Assembly: GCA_038527375.1 (NCBI GenBank)
Contig: JBCBFU010000007.1
Coordinates: forward strand, 16,107-80,106
Origin: Shimia_B sp038527375
GTDB lineage: Bacteria; Pseudomonadota; Alphaproteobacteria; Rhodobacterales; Rhodobacteraceae
Direction: 5' to 3'
Length of the DNA stretch: 64,000 bases
The stretch's first letter is position 1; each line of letters begins with the position of its first letter. The notes beneath the pieces are model-generated. The model ran no database searches. It was not told the DNA's origin and was given only the letters and a program-made list of their open reading frames with translations. This document shows positions 32,715 to 40,969 of the stretch, one piece after another. The translations under genes were made by a program, and so were the position numbers.

Positions 32715-33616
32715 GGGTTCTGGTCTTTGGCGCGACCGGTCAGGTGGGCAGCGAATTGATGCGCGATCCGCGCGCGGTCGGGCTGACCCGCGCAGATGCC
32801 GATCTCCGCGACCCCGCGGCATGTGCCAACATCATCAAACGCGCAAACGTTGACGCCATCATCAACGCAGCGGCCTACACGGATGTGGATGGGGCCGAAA
32901 AGGCGCCGGGCCTCGCGCATGTGATCAACGGGCGCGCGCCCTCGGCCATGGCCATCGCGGCGGCGCGCCGCGACATCCCGTTCCTGCACATCTCAACCGA
33001 CTATGTGTTTGACGGCAAAGGGCACGCGGCCTGGACCCCGAAGGACCCCACGGCGCCGCTGCAGGCCTATGGCCGCTCCAAGCTCGCCGCGGAGCGCACC
33101 ATACGCGAAATCGACGGCCCCCACGCGATCCTGCGGACATCCTGGGTGTTCTCGGACGGGGGCCACAACTTTCCGCGCTCGATCCTGCGCGCAGCGGCCA
33201 CGCGCGACGAGATCGCGGTCGTCAACGATCAGGTGGGTGCGCCCACCTATGCGGCTGACATCGCGGAAACCCTTTTGCAGATGGCTGAACAGCTCGTTGC
33301 ACGTCCGTCAAAAAGCGGCCTCTATCACTATGCGTCCCACGCGCCGCTGACCTGGGCGGCCTATGCGCGGGAGGTCTTGCAGGCGGCAGGGTCCGAGACG
33401 CTCATCCGCGGCATCCCCAGCAGCGCGCGCCCTACACCGGCCAAACGCCCGGCCAATAGCCGCCTGTGCTGTGCCTCCCTGCGCGATGTTTTCGGGATTG
33501 AGCGTCCCGACTGGCGGACCCGCTTGCCCGGCGTTGTGGCCGCATCGGGCCAATCGCGATCCGGCACGGCACAACCGTCCACCTCGCGGCCCGCCACAAG
33601 GAGGTGGAGCGCATGA
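32711..33616 (+). CDS. rfbD: dTDP-4-dehydrorhamnose reductase
   Basis: A 301-residue NADPH-dependent reductase, last step to dTDP-L-rhamnose. The ATG at 32711 overlaps the rfbB stop and gives the canonical start MRVLVFGATGQVGSEL. Motifs are INAAAYTDVDGAE, HISTDYVFDGKG and YGRSKLAAE (Tyr/Lys pair). The final 30 residues or so (after RPDWRTRLPG) are an unusual Ser/Thr/Arg-rich tail whose DNA also carries the AGGAGGTG ribosome-binding site of rfbA. Confidence 0.93.
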   Translation: MRVLVFGATGQVGSELMRDPRAVGLTRADADLRDPAACANIIKRANVDAIINAAAYTDVDGAEKAPGLAHVINGRAPSAMAIAAARRDIPFLHISTDYVFDGKGHAAWTPKDPTAPLQAYGRSKLAAERTIREIDGPHAILRTSWVFSDGGHNFPRSILRAAATRDEIAVVNDQVGAPTYAADIAETLLQMAEQLVARPSKSGLYHYASHAPLTWAAYAREVLQAAGSETLIRGIPSSARPTPAKRPANSRLCCASLRDVFGIERPDWRTRLPGVVAASGQSRSGTAQPSTSRPATRRWSA

Positions 33617-34575
33617 CAAACCACAAGACAGCCCCGCCGCGCGGAACGTGCCCGCAACGCAAGGGCATCATCCTCGCCGGGGGGACGGGATCGCGCCTGT
33701 GGCCGCTGACGCACAGCGTCTCCAAGCAGTTGTTGCCGGTCTATGACAAGCCGATGATCTACTACCCGCTCACGCAACTCCTGCAGGCGGGCATCCGCGA
33801 GATCGCGGTCATCACCACCCCCCGAGACCAGGCGCAGTATCAGGCGCTTTTGGGCGACGGGCGGCAGTGGGGCGTGGCGATCACCTATCTGGTGCAACCT
33901 CGCCCGGGTGGCGTGGCGCAGGCCTTTGTGCTGGCCGAAGACTTCCTTGCGGGATCGTCCTGCCTGTTGGCGCTGGGTGACAACATCCACCTTGTACCAC
34001 GCGGCAGCACGGCCCCCGCCGCACGGCTCGCGGCATCGCAATCCTGCGGCATTGTCGGCGTGCCTGTCTCGGACACATCCGCCTACGGGGTCGCGCGGTT
34101 GTCGGCCCAGGGCGCGGTCCGCGCGCTCGTCGAAAAACCGCGCGCGGGCGGGCCGGGGCTCGCCGTGACGGGTCTCTACGCGCTCGATCACCGCGCCCCG
34201 ACGATGGCGCGGTCCCTGCGCCCCTCCAAACGGGGCGAGCTGGAGATCGTCGATCTCCTCAACCTCTATGTGGTCGAATGGGCGGTCGATCTGGTGCAGA
34301 TGCCCGCCGATGCGCAGTGGTTTGATGCGGGCACCCATGACAGCCTCATGGCCGCGGCGGACTGCGTGCGCGGCTTGCAGGACAGGCAAAGCCGGTTGGT
34401 CGGCTCGCCCGATCTGGCCGCGCTCGAAAACGGGTGGATCGACGCGGCAGAACTTGCCGCCCGCGTGAAAGGGTGCGGCGCGTCGGGGTATGGTCGCGCG
34501 CTCCTTCGCCACCTCGCGACGATGGACAAAGTCGCAGGCCCCCCCACGGATATCCCGGTCCCCAACGCCGCGTGA
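33613..34575 (+). CDS. rfbA: glucose-1-phosphate thymidylyltransferase
   Basis: A 320-residue nucleotidyltransferase that commits glucose-1-phosphate to dTDP-rhamnose. The ATG at 33613 is chosen because a perfect AGGAGGTG lies 6 bases upstream; a GTG at 33604 is less likely. The nucleotide loop is LAGGTGSRLWPLT, followed by SKQLLPVYDKPMIYYPL; LALGDNIHLVP carries the metal Asp. Its loop has LAGGTGSRLWP where most RfbA have GGSGTRLYP, a small variation. End of the rfbCBDA run; a 219-base gap before galE shows no gene. Confidence 0.94.
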   Translation: MTNHKTAPPRGTCPQRKGIILAGGTGSRLWPLTHSVSKQLLPVYDKPMIYYPLTQLLQAGIREIAVITTPRDQAQYQALLGDGRQWGVAITYLVQPRPGGVAQAFVLAEDFLAGSSCLLALGDNIHLVPRGSTAPAARLAASQSCGIVGVPVSDTSAYGVARLSAQGAVRALVEKPRAGGPGLAVTGLYALDHRAPTMARSLRPSKRGELEIVDLLNLYVVEWAVDLVQMPADAQWFDAGTHDSLMAAADCVRGLQDRQSRLVGSPDLAALENGWIDAAELAARVKGCGASGYGRALLRHLATMDKVAGPPTDIPVPNAA

Positions 34576-34794
34576 GGGCAGGTGACAGCCCGCTGCCAAC
34601 CGCCGCGCGCGCGCTATCTGAGCCCGCACGCGTGGCCGCTGCCACCGCCTTCTTTCTGCGCATCGGGGCAACGAAGGCTACCCCTCTGCGAAACCAGACC
34701 CGCCAATCCTTTACTTGCGCGCCAGAAGCGTGTTTGACCAACCCGCGCCGCTTTTGCAGGGGCGCGACGAGTACGCAAAAAGGCAGGGCCAAGA

Positions 34795-35811
34795 ATGGCG
34801 CGAACGATCCTGTTAACCGGTGGCGCAGGCTATATCGGCTCGCACACCTATGTGGCCCTGATCGAGGCCGGGTACGACGTTGTCATCATCGACAATTTCG
34901 ACAATTCCAGCCGCTCGGTCCTGGATCGTCTGGCGCGGCTGACGGGACAGAACCGCGTCAAATGCCACGAGGGGTCGGTCCTGGATCGCGCATTCGTGGC
35001 TGATGTCTTCGATCAATACGACTTTGATGGCGTGGTGCATTTCGCCGCCAAAAAGGCCGTGGGCGAAAGCGTTCGGCTGCCGCTCGATTACGTGGACACC
35101 AATGTGACGGGGCTTTTGTCGATCCTCGCGGCGATGGACGCGCGCGACGTGCGCAAGCTGGTCTTCTCCAGCTCGGCCACCGTCCACGGCGATCCGCCGG
35201 TGATCCCGATCACCGAAGACTTGCCGCTGAACTACACAAACCCCTACAGCTTTACCAAAGTCGTCAGCGAACAGATCCTCGAACAGGCAACCCACGCCAA
35301 TGCCGATTGGGCCTTTGGCATCTTGCGCTATTTCAACCCTGTGGGCGCCCACCCGTCGGGCCTGATCGGCGAGGATCCGTTTGATATCCCCAACAATCTG
35401 ATGCCCTACATCGCCAAGGTTGCGGCGGGCGAGCTGCCGCATCTGACGGTGTTCGGCACCGACTATGACACGCCCGACGGCACAGGCGTGCGCGACTATA
35501 TCCATGTGCAGGACCTCGCCCGCGGGCACGTCCTGTCGCTCGATGCGCTGTTCCGTCAGGACGAAGGGCACACCGTCAATATCGGCACCGGCAACGGGGT
35601 GTCCGTGCTCGAGATGTTGGCGGCCTATAGCGCGGCCTGCGGGCGCGAGTTGCCCCGCGAATTCGGCCCCCGCCGTGACGGCGATGTGGCGACGCTTCTG
35701 GCCGATCCGTCCCGTGCGCGGGCGCTTCTGGGGTTCGAGGCGCAGCATAGCCTCGACGATATGTGCACCAGCAGCTGGAACTGGATCAACACCGGCGCGA
35801 AGGAGGCATGA
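34795..35811 (+). CDS. galE: UDP-glucose 4-epimerase
   Basis: A 338-residue extended short-chain dehydrogenase that interconverts UDP-glucose and UDP-galactose with tightly bound NAD. Motifs are LTGGAGYIGSHTYVAL, VVHFAAKKAVGESV, VFSSSATVHGDP and the YxxxK in PYSFTKVVSE, then LRYFNPVGAHPSG, a GalE hallmark. It starts at the ATG at 34795 after GGGCCAAG. It ends just before the next epimerase gene. Size matches E. coli GalE. Confidence 0.94.
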   Translation: MARTILLTGGAGYIGSHTYVALIEAGYDVVIIDNFDNSSRSVLDRLARLTGQNRVKCHEGSVLDRAFVADVFDQYDFDGVVHFAAKKAVGESVRLPLDYVDTNVTGLLSILAAMDARDVRKLVFSSSATVHGDPPVIPITEDLPLNYTNPYSFTKVVSEQILEQATHANADWAFGILRYFNPVGAHPSGLIGEDPFDIPNNLMPYIAKVAAGELPHLTVFGTDYDTPDGTGVRDYIHVQDLARGHVLSLDALFRQDEGHTVNIGTGNGVSVLEMLAAYSAACGRELPREFGPRRDGDVATLLADPSRARALLGFEAQHSLDDMCTSSWNWINTGAKEA

Positions 35812-35813
35812 GC

Positions 35814-36827
35814 ATGCGCACAGTCCTCGTCACCGGCACCGCTGGGTTTATCGGCTTTCATCTGGCCAAACGTCTGCTCGATGACGGCTTCCGGGTGGTC
35901 GGACTGGACGGGATGACCGACTATTACGACGTGACGCTCAAGGAACGGCGCCACGCGACATTGGCCCAGCACGAGCATTTCCGGGGCCACGAAATGCTGT
36001 TGGAAGATGCCGATGCCATCATGGCGCTGGCGCACGACGCGCAGCCCGACGTGATCGTCCACCTCGCCGCGCAGGCCGGGGTGCGCTACTCGCTCGAGGC
36101 GCCGCGCAAATATATCGAAACCAATGTCGTGGGCACCTTCAACATCATGGAGGCCGCGCGCGATTGCGGGGTGGATCACCTCCTGATGGCGTCCACCAGT
36201 TCGGTCTACGGCGGCAATGTCGAAATGCCTTTTGCCGAGGTCCACAAGACCGACAGCCCGCTCACCATCTACGCCGCTACCAAAAAGGCGAACGAGGCGA
36301 TGGGCCACGCCTATGCCCATCTGCACGATCTGCCCGTGACGATGTTCCGCTTTTTCACGGTCTATGGCCCATGGGGGCGGCCGGATATGGCGCTCTTCAA
36401 GTTCACGCGCGGCATTCTCGAAGGGACGCCAATCGACATCTACAACAACGGCGATATGTGGCGCGATTTCACCTATGTGGAGGACCTCGTGCGCGGCATC
36501 CGCCTGCTGATCGACACGCCGCCCAAGGTGCTGGAGGAGGGGGAGGAGCCCATTCCCGGCGACACGCTGTCCAATGCCGCGCCCTACCGGGTGGTCAATA
36601 TCGGCAACTCCGACAAGGTGCGCCTGATGGATTTCATCGAGGCCATCGAGGACGCAACCGGGCGCAAGGCCGTGCGCAATTACATGCCCATGCAGACAGG
36701 CGATGTGCACGCAACCTGGGCTGATGGTGAATTGCTCCACGCGCTCACAGGCTACCGGCCACAGACGCAGGTGCGCGAAGGTGTGGCCGCGTTTGTCGAC
36801 TGGTACCGCGCCTATTACGACGTATAG
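35814..36827 (+). CDS. NAD-dependent epimerase, UDP-glucuronate 4-epimerase type
   Basis: A 337-residue extended short-chain dehydrogenase. The start is the ATG at 35814, 7 bases after AGGAGG; the ATG at 35808 is too close to that site. Motifs are VTGTAGFIGFHLAKRLL, LAAQAGVRYSLEAP, ASTSSVYGGN and YAATKKANE; FRFFTVYGPWGRPDMALF is typical of UDP-glucuronate 4-epimerases (LpsL/Cap1J) that supply UDP-galacturonate for capsule or LPS. It follows galE directly and continues the sugar-nucleotide block. Substrate by family resemblance only. Confidence 0.88.
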   Translation: MRTVLVTGTAGFIGFHLAKRLLDDGFRVVGLDGMTDYYDVTLKERRHATLAQHEHFRGHEMLLEDADAIMALAHDAQPDVIVHLAAQAGVRYSLEAPRKYIETNVVGTFNIMEAARDCGVDHLLMASTSSVYGGNVEMPFAEVHKTDSPLTIYAATKKANEAMGHAYAHLHDLPVTMFRFFTVYGPWGRPDMALFKFTRGILEGTPIDIYNNGDMWRDFTYVEDLVRGIRLLIDTPPKVLEEGEEPIPGDTLSNAAPYRVVNIGNSDKVRLMDFIEAIEDATGRKAVRNYMPMQTGDVHATWADGELLHALTGYRPQTQVREGVAAFVDWYRAYYDV

Positions 36828-36858
36828 GATCGACCCGAACGCGGGGGAGGGACGCCGG

Positions 36859-38505
36859 ATGACGCGCACGGGTGGGCAACTGCTGGTCGATAGCCTTGTG
36901 GGTCTGGGGGCGACGCAGGCCTTTGGGGTTCCGGGCGAAAGCTATCTCGCGGTGCTCGACGCCCTCCATGACAGCCCCCTGACGCTCACCTTAACCCGGC
37001 ACGAGGGCGGCGCGGGCTTTATGGCTGCGGCCTATGGCAAGCTGACAGGGCAGCCCGGAATTTGCATGGTGACCCGCGGACCGGGCGCGACGAATGCGTC
37101 GATCGGGGTGCACACGGCGCTTCAGGACAGCGCACCGATGATCCTGTTCGTGGGTCAGATCGGCCGCGACATGCGCGAACGCGAGGCTTTTCAGGAGCTC
37201 GATTATCGCGCGGTCTTTGGGACGATGGCCAAATGGGCCACCGAGATTGATAGCGCCGACCGCATCCCCGAGGTGCTGGCACGCGCTTGGCGCACGGCCA
37301 TCTCTGGCCGACCCGGACCTGTCGTGATTGCCTTGCCAGAGGACATGCTCACGGACGAAACGACGGCGGAGCCGTTGGGACCCATCGCACCCACATCGCG
37401 CCCGCTCGCAGATCGCGCGACCATCGACGACATCGCCGCCCGCTTGCGCAGGGCAGAACGCCCGCTCGTCCTTGTCGGTGGTGGCGGCTGGTCGGACGCG
37501 GATCGCACGGCATTGAACGCGTGGGTCTCAGGCGCTGGCATACCCGCGCTTGCGGCTTTCCGGTTCCACGATCTGCTCGATCACCACGATGCCCGGTTCT
37601 GCGGGGTGGCCGGTGTTGGCATGACGCCGCAGGTGAAATCCCTGATCACGCAGGCCGATGTGATCCTGGCACTGGGCGTCCGCTTTGGCGAGATGACGAC
37701 AGACGGCTACACGCTCTTTGATATCCCCTCACCCGCGCAGGAGGTGATCCACGTCCATGTCAGCGACCGCGAGCTGGGCAAGATCCTGCAGCCCGCTTTG
37801 GCCGTACACGCCCACCCGGCCGAGGTTATCGCGGCCCTGCCAGGGTCCCTGTCATCTGCCGCAGCATGGAAAGAGGGCGCGCGTGCAGGTTACCTCGACA
37901 GCCTGACGGCGCCGGACCAACCCGGGACGCTCGACATGCGGGCGGTGGTGCAAGTGCTGCAGGACCGCTTGGACGGGGATGCGATCCTGACCAATGGTGC
38001 CGGCAATTTCGCCGTCTGGACCAACCGCTTTTTCCAATTCGGTCCCGGCCAGCGCCTGCTGGCACCCCAAAGCGGGTCCATGGGCTATGGCGTGCCTGCG
38101 GCCATCGCCGCCAAGATCGCGCACCCGGCCCGCCAGGTCGTCTGTGTCGCGGGGGACGGGGATTTTCAGATGACGGGCGCGGAACTGGGGGCTGCGCGCC
38201 AAGCCGGGGCGGCCCCTGTGTTCCTTGTCGTCAACAACGGCACCTATGGCACCATCCGGATGCACCAGGAACGCACCTATCCCGGTCGTGTCAGCGGAAC
38301 CGAATTGTGGAACCCCGATTTTGTGGCGCTCGCCCACGCCTATGGGATGTCGGGCGAGGCGGTCACGGACACAGCGGCCTTTGCGCCGGCGCTCGACCGC
38401 GCGCTTGCCGCGCCCAATGGTGCGGTCATCGAACTGATGCTGGGGCCGCAAGCCCTGACGCCCGGGGCGACGCTCGATCAGATTACTGCTGCGGCCCAAG
38501 AATAA
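36859..38505 (+). CDS. thiamine-diphosphate-dependent enzyme, acetolactate-synthase family
   Basis: A 548-residue TPP enzyme with the usual three domains. The activating Glu lies in LTRHEGGAGFMAAAYGKLTG (about residue 52), and the TPP/Mg motif is VAGDGDFQMTGAELGAA ending VVNNGTYG. The start is the ATG at 36859 after GGGAGGGACG. The family covers acetolactate synthase, glyoxylate carboligase, benzoylformate decarboxylase and related enzymes. No small regulatory subunit (ilvH) is present, which argues against biosynthetic acetolactate synthase. It is 31 bases after the epimerase gene and could belong to that operon. Substrate not assignable from sequence. Confidence 0.85.
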   Translation: MTRTGGQLLVDSLVGLGATQAFGVPGESYLAVLDALHDSPLTLTLTRHEGGAGFMAAAYGKLTGQPGICMVTRGPGATNASIGVHTALQDSAPMILFVGQIGRDMREREAFQELDYRAVFGTMAKWATEIDSADRIPEVLARAWRTAISGRPGPVVIALPEDMLTDETTAEPLGPIAPTSRPLADRATIDDIAARLRRAERPLVLVGGGGWSDADRTALNAWVSGAGIPALAAFRFHDLLDHHDARFCGVAGVGMTPQVKSLITQADVILALGVRFGEMTTDGYTLFDIPSPAQEVIHVHVSDRELGKILQPALAVHAHPAEVIAALPGSLSSAAAWKEGARAGYLDSLTAPDQPGTLDMRAVVQVLQDRLDGDAILTNGAGNFAVWTNRFFQFGPGQRLLAPQSGSMGYGVPAAIAAKIAHPARQVVCVAGDGDFQMTGAELGAARQAGAAPVFLVVNNGTYGTIRMHQERTYPGRVSGTELWNPDFVALAHAYGMSGEAVTDTAAFAPALDRALAAPNGAVIELMLGPQALTPGATLDQITAAAQE

Positions 38506-38553
38506 GCCATCCGCGTGATTTTACCGACCCGCCGGTCACAAATTCGAAACATC

Positions 38554-38565
38554 GGTTGCGCAACC
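38554..38565. promoter_or_regulatory. 12-bp perfect palindrome upstream of TetR gene
   Basis: GGTTGCGCAACC is fully self-complementary and ends 37 bases before the TetR-type regulator start at 38603. Position and symmetry suit an autoregulatory operator, though TetR sites are often longer. Confidence 0.4.
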
Positions 38566-38602
38566 ATCATCCCGCCCCCTAGGTTACTTGCGAGAGGTGC
38601 CA

Positions 38603-39229
38603 ATGTCTGTCGTTGAACAACCCAGTCGTACACGCCGCCGCAAGGCGGCCCGCCCCGGTGAAATCGTCGCCGCTGGGATCGAGGAGTTTGCCGAACACGG
38701 CTTTGAACGCGCCCGGCTGGACCGGATCGCGGCCAAGGCGGGCATCGCCAAGGGCACGATCTACCTTTATTTCCCGTCGAAGGAGGCGCTGTTCCTGGCC
38801 GCGGTCGAAGAGCACGTCATTTCGGTCATGGCCGAGAACGAGCTGACGCTTCAAACCTTTGAAGGCAGCACCGAGGATCTGCTGCGCGTGTCGCTCAAAA
38901 GCGCCTATGCCAAGATGCTATCGCCGGAAAATCAGGCGGTGATGCGCATCCTGATTTCGGAGAGCCACCGCCTCCCCGATATGGCGCAGACCTATCACGA
39001 CATGGCCATCAAGCGGGGCAGCGCCCTGTTGGCCGGTCTGGTGGAGCGTGGGATCGCGCGGGGCGAGCTGCGCGAAAGCGCGGCCACACAGACGCCGGAA
39101 TTGCTCATTGCGCCGATCATGTTTGCCTGCCTGCACAACATGACGTTTCAGCACATCGACCCGCTCGATATTGATGAGTATTTCGAAGGCCATATCGAAA
39201 TGATCATGCGCGGCATCGGCAAGGTCTGA
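38603..39229 (+). CDS. TetR-family transcription regulator
   Basis: A 208-residue regulator. The ATG at 38603 follows GAGAGGTGCC. The N-terminal helix-turn-helix (about 17-65: IVAAGIEEFAEHGFERARLDRIAAKAG then KGTIYLYFPSKEALF) is classical TetR. The C-terminal ligand domain has SPENQAVMRILISESHRLPD, the type seen in regulators of efflux and envelope genes. It stands alone between the TPP enzyme and a divergence-free GntR operon, with a palindrome upstream. Target genes unknown. Confidence 0.9.
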   Translation: MSVVEQPSRTRRRKAARPGEIVAAGIEEFAEHGFERARLDRIAAKAGIAKGTIYLYFPSKEALFLAAVEEHVISVMAENELTLQTFEGSTEDLLRVSLKSAYAKMLSPENQAVMRILISESHRLPDMAQTYHDMAIKRGSALLAGLVERGIARGELRESAATQTPELLIAPIMFACLHNMTFQHIDPLDIDEYFEGHIEMIMRGIGKV

Positions 39230-39288
39230 TCCTTTCCAAAATTTGAAAGACCGGCCTCCATCAACGAATCCTTTGACTCCCGTTGCTT

Positions 39289-39307
39289 TGTATACATTGT
39301 GTATACA
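39289..39307. promoter_or_regulatory. GntR-type operator before the amine-catabolic operon
   Basis: TGTATACA-TTG-TGTATACA: two copies of a self-complementary octamer separated by 3 bases, 20 bases before the GntR gene start at 39328. The whole is also an inverted repeat apart from the spacer. Very likely the autoregulatory operator of that repressor. Confidence 0.65.
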
Positions 39308-39327
39308 TCTGAACGTGGAGCTGCCCC

Positions 39328-40032
39328 GTGCCATCGGCCAAGGAAACCTGTCTCGATACTTTGCGCGCGCGCATCCTTGCGTTGACCATCGCGCCGGGCT
39401 CGGACCTTGATGAAGCCGGGCTGAGCGCGGAGTTTGGCCTGTCGCGCACGCCATTGCGCGAGGTTCTGCAGCGGCTCGCAGGCGAAGGCTATGTCACCCA
39501 AACGGCCAATCGTGGGGCCAAGGTCGCGTCGATGGACCTGCCGACCATGCGGGTGTTCTTTCAAACGGCGCCGATGATCTATGCCTCGGTCGCGCGTCTG
39601 GCGGCAGAGCAGGGGACGCGGGCGCAGATTGACGATCTCAAGGATGCGCAGGCCCGGTTTACCCGCGCCACTGCCGCAGGCGATGCCCATGCCGCAGCGC
39701 TGTCGAACCACCGCTTTCACGCGATCATCGGGGATATGGCGCACAACCCCTACCTCGCCGTGGCGCTGGGCCGGATGCTGATCGACCACACCCGGCTCAG
39801 CCAGACATTCTACCGCCCGACCTCGCCCGAGGAGGCCACGCGCGTCACCACCGCCCGCGATCAACACGATGCCATGATCGCCGCGTTCGAGGCGCGCACG
39901 CCCGAGGCGGCAATCGATATCACCTTGGCCCATTGGGAGCTGAGCCGCGACCGGATGGAGCAGTTCGTGCGCCCCGATCCATTGCCCATCGACCCCGTCG
40001 GCACCCCTGTCGCTACCCTGTCGCCCGCTTAG
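39328..40032 (+). CDS. GntR-family (FCD domain) transcription regulator
   Basis: A 234-residue FCD-type GntR regulator beginning at a GTG at 39328. The winged helix spans about 5-75 with DEAGLSAEFGLSRTPLREVLQRLAGEGYV; the FCD domain spans about 85-215, with metal-ligand-like histidines in NHRFHAIIG, MLIDHTRLSQ and ITLAHWELSR. It is the first gene of the DapA-ALDH-MttB-oxidase operon, 28 bases ahead, and a clear operator lies 20 bases upstream. It probably de-represses that pathway when its substrate or an intermediate is present. Confidence 0.9.
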   Translation: MPSAKETCLDTLRARILALTIAPGSDLDEAGLSAEFGLSRTPLREVLQRLAGEGYVTQTANRGAKVASMDLPTMRVFFQTAPMIYASVARLAAEQGTRAQIDDLKDAQARFTRATAAGDAHAAALSNHRFHAIIGDMAHNPYLAVALGRMLIDHTRLSQTFYRPTSPEEATRVTTARDQHDAMIAAFEARTPEAAIDITLAHWELSRDRMEQFVRPDPLPIDPVGTPVATLSPA

Positions 40033-40060
40033 AAGAAGGCCCCGCCCATGACGTTTGCCC

Positions 40061-40969
40061 ATGCAGTTTGAAGGCATTTTCACCCCCATCGTCACGCCCT
40101 ACCACGCGGATTTCTCCGTCAATGACGCGGCGCTCGCGCAGACGGTGGAACACCTCGTAGGCGCAGGCGTCCACGGCATCATCATCGCCGGGACCACGGG
40201 CGAATACTACGCGCAGAGCACCGAGGAACGGCTGACCCTGATGCGGCAGGTCTCGGACCTGATCGCGGGACGTGTGCCGGTTGTCGTGGGCACCGGTGCC
40301 ATGCGGACCGAGGATGCGGTTCATTATGCCACCGCCGCGCGCGAAATCGGGGCCGATGCAATCCTCGTGGCAACGCCGCCCTACGCCTATCCGACAGGAC
40401 GCGAGATCGCGCTGCATTGTCTGGCCGTCGACCGTGCCGCCAACCTGCCCGTGATGCTCTACAACTACCCGGGCCGGATGAGCGTCAACATGGACGAAGA
40501 GACGCTCGACCGGCTGGGCCGATCCCCGAATTTCGCCGCGATCAAGGAAAGCTCGGGCGATATCAACCGGTTGCACATGCTGGCCCGCGACTATCCCCAT
40601 ATCGCGCTCAGCTGTGGGATGGACGATCAGGCGCTCGAATTCTTTGCCTGGGGCGCGCGCAGCTGGGTCTGTGCGGGGTCGAACTTCGCGCCCGAAGCCC
40701 ACATCGCCCTCTACCGCGCCTGCGCGATTGAGGGCGACTTTGCCAAAGGCCGCGCGATCATGTCTGCGATGCTGCCCTTGATGCGGGTCCTCGAACAGGG
40801 GGGCAAGTTTATCCAGTGCATCAAATACGGCCTGACCCTGCGCGGGATTGATGCGGGCCCGCCCCGCAAACCGCTCCAACCCCTCAACAAGGACGACAAG
40901 CGCGAGCTTGCACAGGTGATCGCGACCCTCGACCGCGCCATCGCCGCCATCGAAGGAACCCCGGTATGA
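40061..40969 (+). CDS. DapA-family lyase/aldolase/deaminase
   Basis: A 302-residue TIM-barrel enzyme of the dihydrodipicolinate synthase/N-acetylneuraminate lyase family. The ATG at 40061 gives MQFEGIFTPIVTPY; a TTG two codons earlier is possible. Motifs are IIAGTTGEYYAQS, the tyrosine in LYNYPGRMSVN and the Schiff-base lysine in FAAIKESSGDI. The family handles 2-oxo acids: DHDPS, 2-keto-3-deoxy-sugar-acid lyases, and hydroxyproline-pathway deaminase HypD. Here it is coupled to an aldehyde dehydrogenase, an MttB and an amine oxidase, which favours a catabolic role such as HypD-like. True DapA for lysine is unlikely in this context. Confidence 0.85.
   Translation: MQFEGIFTPIVTPYHADFSVNDAALAQTVEHLVGAGVHGIIIAGTTGEYYAQSTEERLTLMRQVSDLIAGRVPVVVGTGAMRTEDAVHYATAAREIGADAILVATPPYAYPTGREIALHCLAVDRAANLPVMLYNYPGRMSVNMDEETLDRLGRSPNFAAIKESSGDINRLHMLARDYPHIALSCGMDDQALEFFAWGARSWVCAGSNFAPEAHIALYRACAIEGDFAKGRAIMSAMLPLMRVLEQGGKFIQCIKYGLTLRGIDAGPPRKPLQPLNKDDKRELAQVIATLDRAIAAIEGTPV

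Noticed and set aside
34576..34794. Possible gene or RNA in the 219-base gap between rfbA and galE
   Set aside because: No frame with start and ribosome site, no clear hairpin-T-run and no recognisable RNA motif; probably the galE promoter region.
40061..40969. True lysine-biosynthesis dapA
   Set aside because: The gene is inside a GntR-controlled catabolic operon with overlapping ALDH and MttB genes, so a biosynthetic role is improbable.
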